Notes: a model not told the origin generated them from the letters alone. A DNA stretch of 64,000 nucleotides from Methylobacter sp. (GCA_030684815.1 JAUXXQ010000146.1:18720-82719), one strand, 5' to 3'; positions 37,217-46,473 are shown, numbered from the stretch's first letter. Numbers and translations: made by a program.

Positions 37217-37548
37217 AGTTCTCGTGTTTGATTAGTTCGATTGATCATACAGACCGCCTGAAACAGGCTTTATCCGCATATAAAAGTTTACCGAAGAGAC
37301 AAAAAATAACCGGTTATTGTAAGTAGATATGCCTTTATTTGCCACCTAAAGTTGCTAGCCCAAGCCCTGACAAAACGGCTTGCATACCAAGATGGGTGAG
37401 GGCTTTTTGAATTAGAATTTTCCCTGCCCGGTGGCTTCTGGTATATTCCGGCGCTAGCGGTGCCAATGGGGCGGCATTTTCGGCTAACCGGACACTGAAA
37501 TCCCAAAGCTTGCTAAAAAATCAATTACTACAAAGGTGGAGAGCCATT
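37217..37548. other. divergent gap without a gene
   Basis: 332 bp between the divergent large oxidoreductase and the histone-tail-like membrane protein. It should hold both promoters. The only candidate I noticed is TATATT near 37441, without a well-placed -35. A small open frame at 37288-37506 on the reverse strand has no protein-like features. Confidence 0.5.
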
Positions 37549-38064
37549 ATGACTGAAGGGTTATTTATATTAACGACTATTTTTGTTGCTTACGTCGCTT
37601 ATGCGATCGTCGGCGAACAAAGGGACTTGGCAAAAGCAAAATCACAACCGGTAAGCCCTGAAACGCCAAAAACGACTGCCGTACAAGCAACAACTACCGC
37701 AGAGGAAAAACCCGCTGTGACCGCCAACAAAGCGGCCGCGCCCAAGCCACCGGCCAAACCGGCAACAACCAAAACCGCCCCTAAAGCCAAGGCTAAAACC
37801 AAGGCCGCAACCACAAAACCTGCCGCCGCTGAAAAAGCCCCCGTCACCGCCGCGCCAAGCACCGGCTTAAAAAATCCGCAAACGGGCGAAGTAGCCACCG
37901 CCTATAGCAATTACCGCTTCACCAAACGCTGGATAAAAGACGCATTAGTCGCTGAAGGCCTGCTGGACAAAGTCTATAAAAATAACGAACTGAACCCCGA
38001 AACTGAAGCGAAAATAAAACAGGCCGTAGCCAAACTGGAAACGATGGGACAGTACAGAGCCTAA
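37549..38064 (+). CDS. membrane-anchored protein with histone H1-like Ala/Lys/Pro tail
   Basis: A 171-residue protein of unknown function. A single N-terminal hydrophobic helix (LFILTTIFVAYVAYAIVG) anchors it. Residues about 25-120 are low complexity, built from Ala, Lys, Pro and Thr with AAPKPPAKPA and KAKAKTKAATTKPAA, very like histone H1 tails or TonB/TolA linkers. The last 45 residues form a compact charged segment (YRFTKRWIKDALVAEGLL and onward). Start at 37549 is chosen because GGAG lies 7 nt upstream; an upstream frame would add 13 residues. It could span periplasm like TolA, or bind nucleic acid; neither is shown. Confidence 0.75.
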   Translation: MTEGLFILTTIFVAYVAYAIVGEQRDLAKAKSQPVSPETPKTTAVQATTTAEEKPAVTANKAAAPKPPAKPATTKTAPKAKAKTKAATTKPAAAEKAPVTAAPSTGLKNPQTGEVATAYSNYRFTKRWIKDALVAEGLLDKVYKNNELNPETEAKIKQAVAKLETMGQYRA

Positions 38065-38172
38065 ACTACCCACGAAAAGCGCGAAGAATAAAACTTCGGT
38101 GATAATTTTTTTACCCGCCATAAATCAGGAGCCACTTTAGCCGCGACGCAGGCGCAACTCCCACGTGCGGCG

Positions 38173-38889
38173 TTACGTTTTTTTAAACTTCACCACCTTA
38201 TTCAAAGGGCTCAGGTTAATTTCATCAAGCACAATCTGCGCCCGTGAATTCAACACATAAGACACTGCCTCGGCGACGTCTTCCGGCTCGATAAAATTAC
38301 TCTCATCATCGCCCGGCCCAAAAGCCAGCGCCTCAAAAAAGGGGGTTTTGACCATGCCCGGATTAATCAGGCACACCCGCACATTACTTTTGCCGCACTC
38401 TTCGCGCAAGGCTTGGCTGAAACCGCGCACAGCAAATTTGCCGGCACAATAAACCGCGCCTTTGCGGCTGCCTTTTAACGCCGCTTCCGAACCGATAAAA
38501 ATCAAGTCGCTACGAGGTTTACGTTTTAACCCCGGGAGCATGGCACGGGTCAAAAAAGCCTGGCTGGTGAAGTTTAAAGCCATCAGTTCTTCAATCTGGG
38601 CATAAGAAAACTCTTCCACTGAACCGAATTGCCCCATGCCGGCACAAAAAACCACGGCATCGATGTCGGGGAAGGTTTGCTGCAGCTCGCGCAGCCGTTG
38701 CGGCAGCTCCTTTAACCGGCTCAAATCCAGCTGCACCGGGATGAAATTAGCCATTGCCCGGACAAACTTGCTGCTATCGCGGGACACGCCGAGCACCTGA
38801 TGGCCTTGTTGCAACAAGTTCCTGGCAATGGCGCGGCCAATCCCGGAACTGGCGCCGGTCACCAGGAGGGTGCGTTTGATAAAATCCAT
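38173..38889 (-). CDS. short-chain dehydrogenase/reductase
   Basis: A 238-residue classical SDR: NAD(P) motif TGASSGIGRAIARN at residues 11-24, an LDLSRL cofactor-contact segment, NFTSQAFLTRAM and the catalytic YCAGK with an upstream Ser (IGSEAALKGS). The substrate is not predictable. It is convergent with the gene at 37549 and follows the cyclase gene by 86 bp in the same direction. No terminator is evident in 38065-38172. Confidence 0.88.
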   Translation of the reverse strand: MDFIKRTLLVTGASSGIGRAIARNLLQQGHQVLGVSRDSSKFVRAMANFIPVQLDLSRLKELPQRLRELQQTFPDIDAVVFCAGMGQFGSVEEFSYAQIEELMALNFTSQAFLTRAMLPGLKRKPRSDLIFIGSEAALKGSRKGAVYCAGKFAVRGFSQALREECGKSNVRVCLINPGMVKTPFFEALAFGPGDDESNFIEPEDVAEAVSYVLNSRAQIVLDEINLSPLNKVVKFKKT

Positions 38890-38974
38890 GAGCCTTTCCT
38901 ATTAACGAAAATAAATGCCTTGGCGGACGCTAGTCGCGACTATAGCCGTAAAAACTTGAATATCGAGTAACAAC

Positions 38975-41275
38975 CTATTTCGACTCCATGACCCACACAC
39001 CATTCCAGTCTTCACCCAGTGACGCATGTTCGAGCTGACGGCACCTGTCCACATATAACTGACACACCTTATCCGCCGGGTTAAGCGCCAGCGCTTCATT
39101 AAACAAGCCCATCGCCTGTTGCCACTGGCGCTTCCTGTATTTGCCCAAACCGTTTTTAAACAGCGATACCACGTCTACGATGTTCGGAAAAGTCTGCTCC
39201 GTGTGGTAATCCAGAACTTCAAAAATGGCAACGGGTTCGGTTTTACCCTTGACCACAACGTAGTCAACTTCCCGCGTCCGGTAGGTGTCCTTGAGCTTAG
39301 CGTAGGTAAATTCGCTAATTAGGATATGCGCGCCGTATTGCTTGCAGGCCGATTCCAGCCTTGCCGCCAGATTGACGCCGTCGCCGATGATGGTGAAATC
39401 CATGCGTTTTTGCGAACCGATGTTGCCGGACACGACAGTGTCGGTGTTCAATCCGATACCGATGTCCAGCGGCATTTTACCCTCTTCAGTGCGCTTGACA
39501 TTCCACACCTGCAGTTCGCGTATCATCGCAATCGCGGTGCGCACGGCGCGGTCTTCATCATCCTTATGAATCACCGGGATGCCGAACACCGCCATGATCG
39601 CATCGCCGATAAACTTATCCAGCATCCCCTCTTCCCGCTGTATGCAGTCGACCATAATGGTGAAATATTCGTTTAGCAGCGACACTGTGCCTTGTGCGCC
39701 GAGTTGTTCGGTCAAGGTGGTGAAGCCGCGCACATCGGAAAACAAGGTGGTGCAGACCACGTTTTTACCGCCCAAAATGTCTGAGCCGGTTGCAACCAGC
39801 CGGTCGGCAATGGAAGGATCCATGTAGCGCGACATGGTTGATTTCAGCCTTTTTTCATTGCTGATGTCCTCAATGACCAGCATAAAGCCGATACGTTTTT
39901 TGTCCGCCCCGAGCAAATGCTGGACGGTCAAATTAACTGAAAGATGTTCGTCGTTGACTTGCAGCTGCGCATCCATCATCACCTGTTGCTGCTGATGCTC
40001 TTCGACAGTCCTTATTTTGTCCATAATCCAGGCATTGGCGCCGATAAAAAAGGTCTGCGCCGCCTGGTTCAGTATCTGCTCCGGCGTGACTTGCAAAATC
40101 CTCAGCCCGGCGGCATTGCAGGTGATAATCTTTTCCGCCCCATCCAGCGTAATCAGCCCATTGGACATGCTTTCCAGCATGGCTTCGTTATAATTCTTCA
40201 TGTTTTGCACATCGGCGAACAGCTTGGCATTTTCCAACGCAATGGAAACCTGGGCGGTAAACGCTCGCAAGCGCGCCTCATCCTCACTGGAAAAAGGCCC
40301 GCCGCGCTTGTTAAGCACTTGGGTCACGCCGATGGTTTTGCCCTGTTTGTTGATCACCGGCACACACAAAATCGAGCGGGTGAAAAAACCGGTCTTTTTA
40401 TCGAATGCGGGGTTAAAACGAAGGTCGGCGTAAGCATAAGGGATGTTGATGGTTTTGCTTGAGGTAAACACCGCCCCGGCTATGCCCAAATGATTGGGCA
40501 GGCGTATTTGCATGGTTTCCAGCCCCTGCCCGACTTCCGACCATAATTCATTGGTTTTTTCATCGTTAAGGAATAGCGTGGAGCGTTCCGCATTGAGCAG
40601 GCGCGTGGCCTCGCCCATTACCTTTTGCAGCAACGAACCAAGCTTTATATCGGCGGTCACTTCCGAAACCACGTTGATAAACTCCATTTCCTGCACACGC
40701 AGCGCCTGCATACGCTCAATAAATTGCGCGCTTTCCAAAGCCAGCGCCGCCTGACTGGTCATTGCCTCGAACAGCGCCAAATCGTTTTTATTGAAAGCCC
40801 CGGACATTTTATTGAGCACCTGGGCGACACCGATAATAGTGCCTTTGGCGGTACGTACCGGCACACACAGTATATTTTTGGTGACAAAGTTGGTTTGTTC
40901 GTCAACGCTGCGGTTGAAATGCGGGTTATGGTAAGGGTCATGGACAATGGCGCTTTCGCCGCTGGTATAAACATGCCCGGCAATACCGCTGTTATTTAAA
41001 ATGCGGATCTCGCGTTGCCCGGTGCCTTGGGCGACCCGCGAATACAATTCGTTGGTTTCGGCATCGTTGAGAAAAAGCGAGCCCCTTTCGCTGTTCAGCT
41101 CATCGGTGCACATATCCACCAGCACATTGAGCACGTCATCCAGCGATTCTTGCGCCGAGATGCGTTTTGACACGTTCAACAGTATTTCCGCTTCTTTTAT
41201 CCATCTTTTTTGTTTGGCGGTTTCGGACATGCGGCCGGGTTTTGCAAAAATCGGGTTTTCTTGTTTTTCAGTCAT
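38975..41275 (-). CDS. GAF-GAF-PAS adenylate/guanylate cyclase with TPR tail
   Basis: A 766-residue soluble class III nucleotidyl cyclase. Two GAF domains (about residues 45-185 and 220-360) are followed by a PAS-like region (375-480) and the cyclase domain (about 505-690). The first metal Asp lies in TLFSDVRGFTTL and the second in DKFIGDAIMAVFG; the FTIIGDGVNLAARLE region contains the transition-state Asn/Arg motif. A short TPR-like end follows (WQQAMGLFNEALALNPADK). It should make cAMP or cGMP in response to a ligand or redox signal sensed by GAF/PAS. Its start overlaps the stop of the coiled-coil gene (ATGA), implying coupled expression. Confidence 0.92.
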   Translation of the reverse strand: MTEKQENPIFAKPGRMSETAKQKRWIKEAEILLNVSKRISAQESLDDVLNVLVDMCTDELNSERGSLFLNDAETNELYSRVAQGTGQREIRILNNSGIAGHVYTSGESAIVHDPYHNPHFNRSVDEQTNFVTKNILCVPVRTAKGTIIGVAQVLNKMSGAFNKNDLALFEAMTSQAALALESAQFIERMQALRVQEMEFINVVSEVTADIKLGSLLQKVMGEATRLLNAERSTLFLNDEKTNELWSEVGQGLETMQIRLPNHLGIAGAVFTSSKTINIPYAYADLRFNPAFDKKTGFFTRSILCVPVINKQGKTIGVTQVLNKRGGPFSSEDEARLRAFTAQVSIALENAKLFADVQNMKNYNEAMLESMSNGLITLDGAEKIITCNAAGLRILQVTPEQILNQAAQTFFIGANAWIMDKIRTVEEHQQQQVMMDAQLQVNDEHLSVNLTVQHLLGADKKRIGFMLVIEDISNEKRLKSTMSRYMDPSIADRLVATGSDILGGKNVVCTTLFSDVRGFTTLTEQLGAQGTVSLLNEYFTIMVDCIQREEGMLDKFIGDAIMAVFGIPVIHKDDEDRAVRTAIAMIRELQVWNVKRTEEGKMPLDIGIGLNTDTVVSGNIGSQKRMDFTIIGDGVNLAARLESACKQYGAHILISEFTYAKLKDTYRTREVDYVVVKGKTEPVAIFEVLDYHTEQTFPNIVDVVSLFKNGLGKYRKRQWQQAMGLFNEALALNPADKVCQLYVDRCRQLEHASLGEDWNGVWVMESK

Positions 41276-41715
41276 GGCCTACAGTGCTCCAGTTGCTCAC
41301 GCAGTGCTTGAATCGCTGCCTGTAATTGGGCAACTTCCACGTTGGCGGCTTGCCGGACTTGCCGCACCGTATTGTCTTGTTCTATTTGCGCCAATTCCAG
41401 CATGTCGCGCAATTTGGCTATGGTTTCCTTGAGCTGCGCAATTTCGGCGGCAGAACCGGCCAAGGCCAATTGCACCGCATTTTCCCGCTCCATAAATGCA
41501 TTTTCCAAGGCATCCCTCAACGCCACGATGGTCACGTTAAGCTGGCCGACTTCCTGGGTAGCGGCGACTGTCGCGGCCTGAACCGCATTTTCCTTGTCGT
41601 GTTGCGCCAGTTCCAACCCGTTACGCAAGGCTTGGATAGTGCGTTTTAATTCACGGACTTCAGCCTCGGCTTGCAGATGTTCGACAGATTGCAAATATGT
41701 GTTAATGGCTATCAC
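41272..41715 (-). CDS. coiled-coil repeat protein coupled to the cyclase
   Basis: A 147-residue protein made of three to four imperfect repeats of about 37 residues with the pattern L-x-x-T-I-x-A-L-R-(N/D)-x-L-E-x-A-x-x-(E/D)-x-x-N-x-V-Q, for example TIQALRNGLELAQHDKENAV and TIVALRDALENAFMERENAV. It is almost wholly coiled coil, cytosolic, and ends in a 4-nt overlap with the cyclase gene. A partner or scaffold for the cyclase is a reasonable guess. The GTG start at 41715 has no well-spaced Shine-Dalgarno, so the start is uncertain. Confidence 0.7.
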   Translation of the reverse strand: MIAINTYLQSVEHLQAEAEVRELKRTIQALRNGLELAQHDKENAVQAATVAATQEVGQLNVTIVALRDALENAFMERENAVQLALAGSAAEIAQLKETIAKLRDMLELAQIEQDNTVRQVRQAANVEVAQLQAAIQALREQLEHCRP

Positions 41716-41736
41716 CTTCGAGAAAGAAAATTATTC

Positions 41737-41977
41737 GTAACGGCTCAGTGAAAAAAGAAATGGAACGCGAAAAACACAGACCGGACGGATTTACACGGAT
41801 TTTTTTAAAATAGGCTCGCTTTTAATCAGTGCCTTCCGCGTTCTGATTCATTATTTTTAAGGCTTCCCATTTAAAACGGGACAAACATGCCGAAGTAGAC
41901 CTTCCAGGTTTTTAAAACCTGGAAGGTCTGTCCCGCGTTAAGTTGATAGCCATTTTTAACAACTGCTGGGTAGTTAC
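41737..41977 (-). mobile_element. R-family miniature element, copy 4, exact target duplication
   Basis: Plus-strand ends are GTAACGGCTCAG (41737-41748) and CTGGGTAGTTAC (to 41977). Both flanks are AATTATTC (41729-41736 and 41978-41985), a perfect 8-bp target duplication. The element is interrupted by P copy E with its own duplication; without that insertion it would be about 142 bp, near the 155 bp of R1. Confidence 0.88.
41861..41951 (-). mobile_element. P-family miniature element, copy E, exact target duplication
   Basis: A 91-bp copy with the complete inner palindrome and no insert, from GGCTTCCCATTTAAAACG to GTTAAGTTGATAGCC. Flanks are ATTTTTAA (41853-41860) and ATTTTTAA (41952-41959). 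It lies inside the R element at 41737-41977, so P inserted after R. Confidence 0.92.
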
Positions 41978-41988
41978 AATTATTCTAC

Positions 41989-44001
41989 CTAAAATACCGG
42001 GTTAAATTCGTCTGTATTCTTTTTCTCATATTGCGCCGCCAATAAGGCGGCAAACTCCTTGGCCGGCACTGGCTTGCTGGCGAAATAACCCTGATAAATG
42101 TCACACCCTTTCGCCTGCAAAAAAGCTAACTGTTCCTGCGTTTCCACGCCTTCTGCCAACACTTTAAAACCTAGGGTATGCCCCATCGCAATAATGGTGG
42201 CGGTGATTTCCATGTCATCTTGAAGATCCGGAATATCGTCGATAAAGCTTTTATCGATTTTCAGCACATCAACCGGGAAACGCTTGAGATAGGCCAGCGA
42301 CGAATAGCCGGTGCCGAAGTCGTCAATAGCAAGCCGGATGCCTTGTGCGCGCAAGTTATTGAGCACGCCCACCGCCTTGTCCTGATGTTCCATTAACCCG
42401 CTTTCGGTCAGCTCCAGCTCCAATTGACCGGCTGGAAAACCGGTTTCGGCCAGCACTTTTGCAACCAGCGCGTTAATGTCGCCACGCCGGAACTGTTGCG
42501 GCGACACGTTGACCGCCAGCGTTAGCGGCGGAAAACCTGCGGCTAACCAATGCTGGCCTTGTTGGCAGGTTTCGCGCAACACCCATTCGCCAATGGCGGT
42601 AATCAGGCCGGTTTCTTCGGCAATGGGGATAAAGTGGATCGGTGCGATCAGCCCTTCGCTTGGGCTTTGCCAGCGCACCAAGGCTTCAGCGCCGATAATC
42701 CGGTTACTGGCAATATCGATCTGCGGCTGGTAAAAAACACGTAATTCTTGTTGCTCAATGGCGTGGCGCAAACGGCTTTCAATGTCGATACGTTTGCGGA
42801 CAGCCAGGGTAAGCTCTTCAGAAAAATAGGCGTAACAGCTGCGCCCGGCCTGTTTGGCCTCATACATGGCAATATCGGCTTGTTCCATTAACAGTTCCGG
42901 GTTATCGGCGTGTTGCGGATACAAACTAATGCCGATACTGGCGCCGATTTGTACTTCAGGGGCTTGTTCATTGTTAGCGAGCAATTGAAACGGCCTGCCC
43001 AAGTCGGCAATAATGTCTTCGGCCACCCGCGCCGCATCTTGCGGATGGCTAATCTCTTCCAGAAGCACAATAAATTCATCACCGCCCAAACGCGCCACCG
43101 TGTCCATATCACGCAAACGAGCCCCTATTCGCCCGGCGACTTGTTGCAGCAATTCATCCCCGGCGGCATGGCCTAAGCTGTCATTAACATCTTTAAAGCG
43201 GTCTAAATCAAGCATCAGCAAGGCCAGTTTTTTGCCGGTACGCTGTTTCATGTCGATACCGTGCTTTAACCGTTGTAACAGCAAACGCCGGTTAGGCAGT
43301 TGCGTCAACACGTCTTGCGTTGCCAGCTGGTTGAGTTCATTTTGTAGTTTAGCACTGACCAAGGTAACTAAAATAAGCAGCTGTATGGTACTGAGCATAA
43401 AAAACATGATGAAAAATAATTTATCCGGCTGGACTTGCCCGAGCAAGTAGCTGTCGGTAGATACGGATACCGTCATCAGGATGGTGATACGGACAAGATG
43501 TATGACTACCTCAGCAACAACGAAGCCGATGAACAGATTGCTTTCCATAACCAGTGTGGAACTGCGCTGCCGGTAAACGTCGCGGATGATAAATAGGTTT
43601 ACCAGCATGGGAAACACCGACATGATCACTTGCCGCGCCGATATGGATGGCCAGACGGCCGTGAATAAGCTGAGTAACACGGTGGTCGGCAGCACACATA
43701 ACACAAACAGCGAAAACACAGGCCGACGCCAGCGAAGCCCGAAAAAACTGCGGACGCCTGCCCAAATAAAAACTCTCCCGGTCAGAATCAGGGAGTTGGC
43801 GACGACAATGGACAGCAAATCAGGAATAACACCCCGTAAACTAAGCCCCAGAAAGCCGCTAAAAAACATCAAACAGGCGACAAACCAATGCACCGGGCCG
43901 TCAAGATTAGGATGCCGACGTGCCGTTATTACAAAAGCAATGGCAAAAACCATATAGACGATAAGAAGGTTTATCAGTGAAGTGAATATATCGAGTTTCA
44001 T
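41989..44001 (-). CDS. membrane GGDEF-EAL protein (c-di-GMP turnover)
   Basis: A 670-residue inner-membrane protein with about seven N-terminal hydrophobic segments (residues 5-215), a GGDEF domain (about 225-395) with an intact GGDEF active-site motif (ARLGGDEFIV), and an EAL domain (about 405-655) with intact GAEALVRW, NVSPQQF, LELTES, DDFGTGYSS, LKIDKSF and LAEGVET. Both synthesis and hydrolysis of c-di-GMP are possible from the motifs. The membrane part may sense an envelope signal. It lies 77 bp after the second TonB receptor in the same direction. Confidence 0.93.
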   Translation of the reverse strand: MKLDIFTSLINLLIVYMVFAIAFVITARRHPNLDGPVHWFVACLMFFSGFLGLSLRGVIPDLLSIVVANSLILTGRVFIWAGVRSFFGLRWRRPVFSLFVLCVLPTTVLLSLFTAVWPSISARQVIMSVFPMLVNLFIIRDVYRQRSSTLVMESNLFIGFVVAEVVIHLVRITILMTVSVSTDSYLLGQVQPDKLFFIMFFMLSTIQLLILVTLVSAKLQNELNQLATQDVLTQLPNRRLLLQRLKHGIDMKQRTGKKLALLMLDLDRFKDVNDSLGHAAGDELLQQVAGRIGARLRDMDTVARLGGDEFIVLLEEISHPQDAARVAEDIIADLGRPFQLLANNEQAPEVQIGASIGISLYPQHADNPELLMEQADIAMYEAKQAGRSCYAYFSEELTLAVRKRIDIESRLRHAIEQQELRVFYQPQIDIASNRIIGAEALVRWQSPSEGLIAPIHFIPIAEETGLITAIGEWVLRETCQQGQHWLAAGFPPLTLAVNVSPQQFRRGDINALVAKVLAETGFPAGQLELELTESGLMEHQDKAVGVLNNLRAQGIRLAIDDFGTGYSSLAYLKRFPVDVLKIDKSFIDDIPDLQDDMEITATIIAMGHTLGFKVLAEGVETQEQLAFLQAKGCDIYQGYFASKPVPAKEFAALLAAQYEKKNTDEFNPVF

Positions 44002-44078
44002 CGGGCAAGGTTATTTTTAATAAGCCTGATTACCAGGTTTTATAGGTGTGTTAAACGCGCTGTGGCCTATTCTACCCG

Positions 44079-45953
44079 CTAAAAACCGGTGCGCAGCCCC
44101 ACATACACCGCCGCGCCGTTAAAATTAAAGTCACGAAGTTCGGGGGTGCGTTCATCGGTCATATTCTCGCCACGCAAATAGACTGCTGTTTTTGGCGTCA
44201 GCTGGTAATTTAATAAGGCATTGACACGCGGCGCACTCTGGGCCCTGACGGTATTGGCGACATCAAACCAGTAACCGCTGCGGACAGTAAACTCCACCCG
44301 TAAAGTTAAGGCTTGCTGCAATTGGATTTCATTCCAGAATACGCTTTGGTGCTCCGGCCTGGCGGGGATACGTAACTGTGTCAGCGGATTTTTGGTGTCC
44401 ATGTAGCTGTAATTCAAGCCGCTCTGCCAGATGCTCGACCAGCGGTGTTGCGCTTGCATTTCCGCGCCCCACACATCGGCTTCAGGTATGTTGCCGCCCC
44501 GGCTGATGCCGGTTGTTGAATCCAGCTGCATCGTGATCATCTGCCGGTAATGCTGATAATAGCCGCTGATTTTGACTTCGCTTTCGGGCAATGGCTGCCA
44601 GCGCCAGCCGATTTCGCCACCGGCATTGTGTTCGCCTTGCAGCGCCTGATTGCCGAATACCGGGTGCATCAGTTCACTGACGCCGGGCTGGCGGTAACCG
44701 GTGCCGCCGTTGACCCAGACGCTCATATTTTGCGGCAATGAGCGGTTCACGCCCAGTGTAAACACCTGATGATTGCCATACGTGTCGCCTTGGTCGAAAC
44801 GCCCTTCGGCGCTCCATTGCCAGGCACCGAGGCTTAATTCGCCGCGTACATTCGGGCTGATTACGGTTTGTTTGGCCGGTAAATTAAGTCCTTGTTGGTG
44901 CTGGGTGTTGATGCCCCAAACCAGCAACGCCTGATCTTGGTTGTCCTCGCCCAACGGCAAACGATGGGTGTTTTTCCAGTCCAACATCAACAACTGGCTG
45001 GTCAGCGTAAACGGCCTGATCACAGTGGTTTGCACCTGTTGCCGGTCTTGGGTAAAACCGAATTGCAATGAGCTGTTCCAATATTCGGCTAAATCGTATT
45101 GGCCGCGCAACTGTGCCACCCAGGTTTCATCGGTAAATTGACCTTGCGTGTCATCCACCCAGCCTACTGTGTGCCTGGGCAACTTCAAGCCGGGGCCGTC
45201 GATGTCCTCACGGGTACTGACAAAATAAAATGACGCCTCCAAGCCGCCCCGGTCGAATTCCTTAAACCAGTTGGCCGAGGCATGGGTCATGCCGAAATTA
45301 TCGCGTTCAGCGCCGCCTTGCGCTTGGCTGATACCGCTAAAAATATCGCTGCGCCCGACCACGGCGGAAAAATCCCCGGCGCGGGTCGATAAGCCGCCGC
45401 CAGCCGTGTTGCGTAGCGTGTCATAGCTGCCGCCTTCGCTATGAAAAAAAACGTCCTTGTCTGCGATATGCCGGGTTTGTAAATGAATGGCGCCGCCGAG
45501 CGAGCGGCTACCGTGCCGTTCGCCGCCGGAACCCCGCGTTACCGTGACTTGATCTAAAGCATCCAGCGCATAGTGGCTTAACGAGTAAAACCCGGCAAAA
45601 TTGGCAAACAAAGGCACACCGTCCAAAGTCAACAAGCCTTGGCCGCCACCGCCCGCGCCGCGCATACTGATGCCGGTCACCATCTGGCCGCTGCCCTGGT
45701 TGAGTGTCAAGCCGCTCTGCCCCCTTAATATGCCGTTAATATCAGCCATGCCGCTGGCCTGTAACGCCTCGCGGCCGATCTGGTTGCGCATACGCGGCGC
45801 TTCGATGAGTGCCGGGTAAATCAGGTCATCGTAAACCGTTACCGGAGCGAGGGAGATTTTGTCGTTAGTGGCTATGGCGTTGGTTGACAGGCCGAGTAAA
45901 AAAGCCGCACCTACCAGGCGTTTTTTTTGCCCCTGGAGACCTATTGGGTTCAT
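44079..45953 (-). CDS. TonB-dependent outer-membrane receptor
   Basis: A 624-residue outer-membrane receptor: signal peptide, plug domain with LRGQSGLTLNQGSGQ, MRGAGGGGQGLLTLDGVPLF and GSRSLGGAIHLQT, and a barrel ending in Phe (VGLRTGF). Its moderate length and plug pattern resemble the cobalamin/siderophore class, but there is no B12 riboswitch visible in 45954-46082 and no transport operon beside it, so the ligand is open. ATG 45953 is preferred to 45971 because GGA is better placed upstream. Downstream gene is the GGDEF-EAL protein. Confidence 0.88.
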   Translation of the reverse strand: MNPIGLQGQKKRLVGAAFLLGLSTNAIATNDKISLAPVTVYDDLIYPALIEAPRMRNQIGREALQASGMADINGILRGQSGLTLNQGSGQMVTGISMRGAGGGGQGLLTLDGVPLFANFAGFYSLSHYALDALDQVTVTRGSGGERHGSRSLGGAIHLQTRHIADKDVFFHSEGGSYDTLRNTAGGGLSTRAGDFSAVVGRSDIFSGISQAQGGAERDNFGMTHASANWFKEFDRGGLEASFYFVSTREDIDGPGLKLPRHTVGWVDDTQGQFTDETWVAQLRGQYDLAEYWNSSLQFGFTQDRQQVQTTVIRPFTLTSQLLMLDWKNTHRLPLGEDNQDQALLVWGINTQHQQGLNLPAKQTVISPNVRGELSLGAWQWSAEGRFDQGDTYGNHQVFTLGVNRSLPQNMSVWVNGGTGYRQPGVSELMHPVFGNQALQGEHNAGGEIGWRWQPLPESEVKISGYYQHYRQMITMQLDSTTGISRGGNIPEADVWGAEMQAQHRWSSIWQSGLNYSYMDTKNPLTQLRIPARPEHQSVFWNEIQLQQALTLRVEFTVRSGYWFDVANTVRAQSAPRVNALLNYQLTPKTAVYLRGENMTDERTPELRDFNFNGAAVYVGLRTGF

Positions 45954-46082
45954 CTGGTTTTTTTCCGGCATTTGACTGCGCTACGATAACTGTCGGCTTG
46001 TTATTGTTTGGCAATGAAAATTAAATAACCCTGAATTCAGGCTGGAAAGTTTGTTTGAAACAATCATTATTGCTGAGGTTGT

Positions 46083-46385
46083 TTACACGGTTGATGCCGC
46101 CCTGAAATCAATTCTTTCTACAGCATCAAGATTAACGGTTTGCCGGGCGTACCACAGATCATAGTTGTCTTGCATGGCTAGCCAGCTTTCTGGTGAACGC
46201 CCCAATGCTTTTGACAATCGAAGTGCCATTTCTGAACTGATGCCGCTATGACCTTTTAAAATTCGATTGAGTGTGGAAGGTGAAACATCCAGCTTTGCAG
46301 AAAGCTGTCTGCCACTTATTTTAAAGGGTTCAAGATAGACCTCTTGAATAAACTCGCCTGGATGTGGTGGATTGTGCATTGCCAT
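46083..46385 (-). CDS. higA: HigA-family antitoxin, apparently orphan
   Basis: A 100-residue HTH protein of the HigA addiction-module family: HPGEFIQEVYLEPFKISGRQ, then the XRE helix-turn-helix (QLSAKLDVSPSTLNRILKGH) and ALGRSPESWLAMQ. HigB toxins normally lie directly upstream, but 46386-46539 holds only a palindrome and no open frame, so the toxin is missing. GAGG lies 10 nt before the ATG. It may have lost its toxin or act as a stand-alone regulator. Confidence 0.85.
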   Translation of the reverse strand: MAMHNPPHPGEFIQEVYLEPFKISGRQLSAKLDVSPSTLNRILKGHSGISSEMALRLSKALGRSPESWLAMQDNYDLWYARQTVNLDAVERIDFRAASTV

Positions 46386-46421
46386 TAGTGGTAATCCTCA
46401 TAATCAAGTATTCTCACGATA

Positions 46422-46473
46422 GTCGGAGTCCAAAGCTGGCTTTGGCTGTTCAAAGCTAGCTTTGAACTCCGAC
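46422..46473. repeat. 52-bp palindrome, GGAGTC/GAACTCC ends
   Basis: GTCGGAGTCCAAAGC... pairs with ...TTTGAACTCCGAC; internally CAAAGCTAGCTTTG forms a second small palindrome. A T-run (46479-46484) follows on the plus strand, but no plus-strand gene ends here. It sits where higB would be expected. Outer GGAGT/ACTCC are shared with 50-102. Confidence 0.7.

Noticed and set aside
45954..46082. Cobalamin riboswitch before the second TonB receptor
   Set aside because: The gap is only 129 bp to the next gene and no B12-box-like segment could be recognised.
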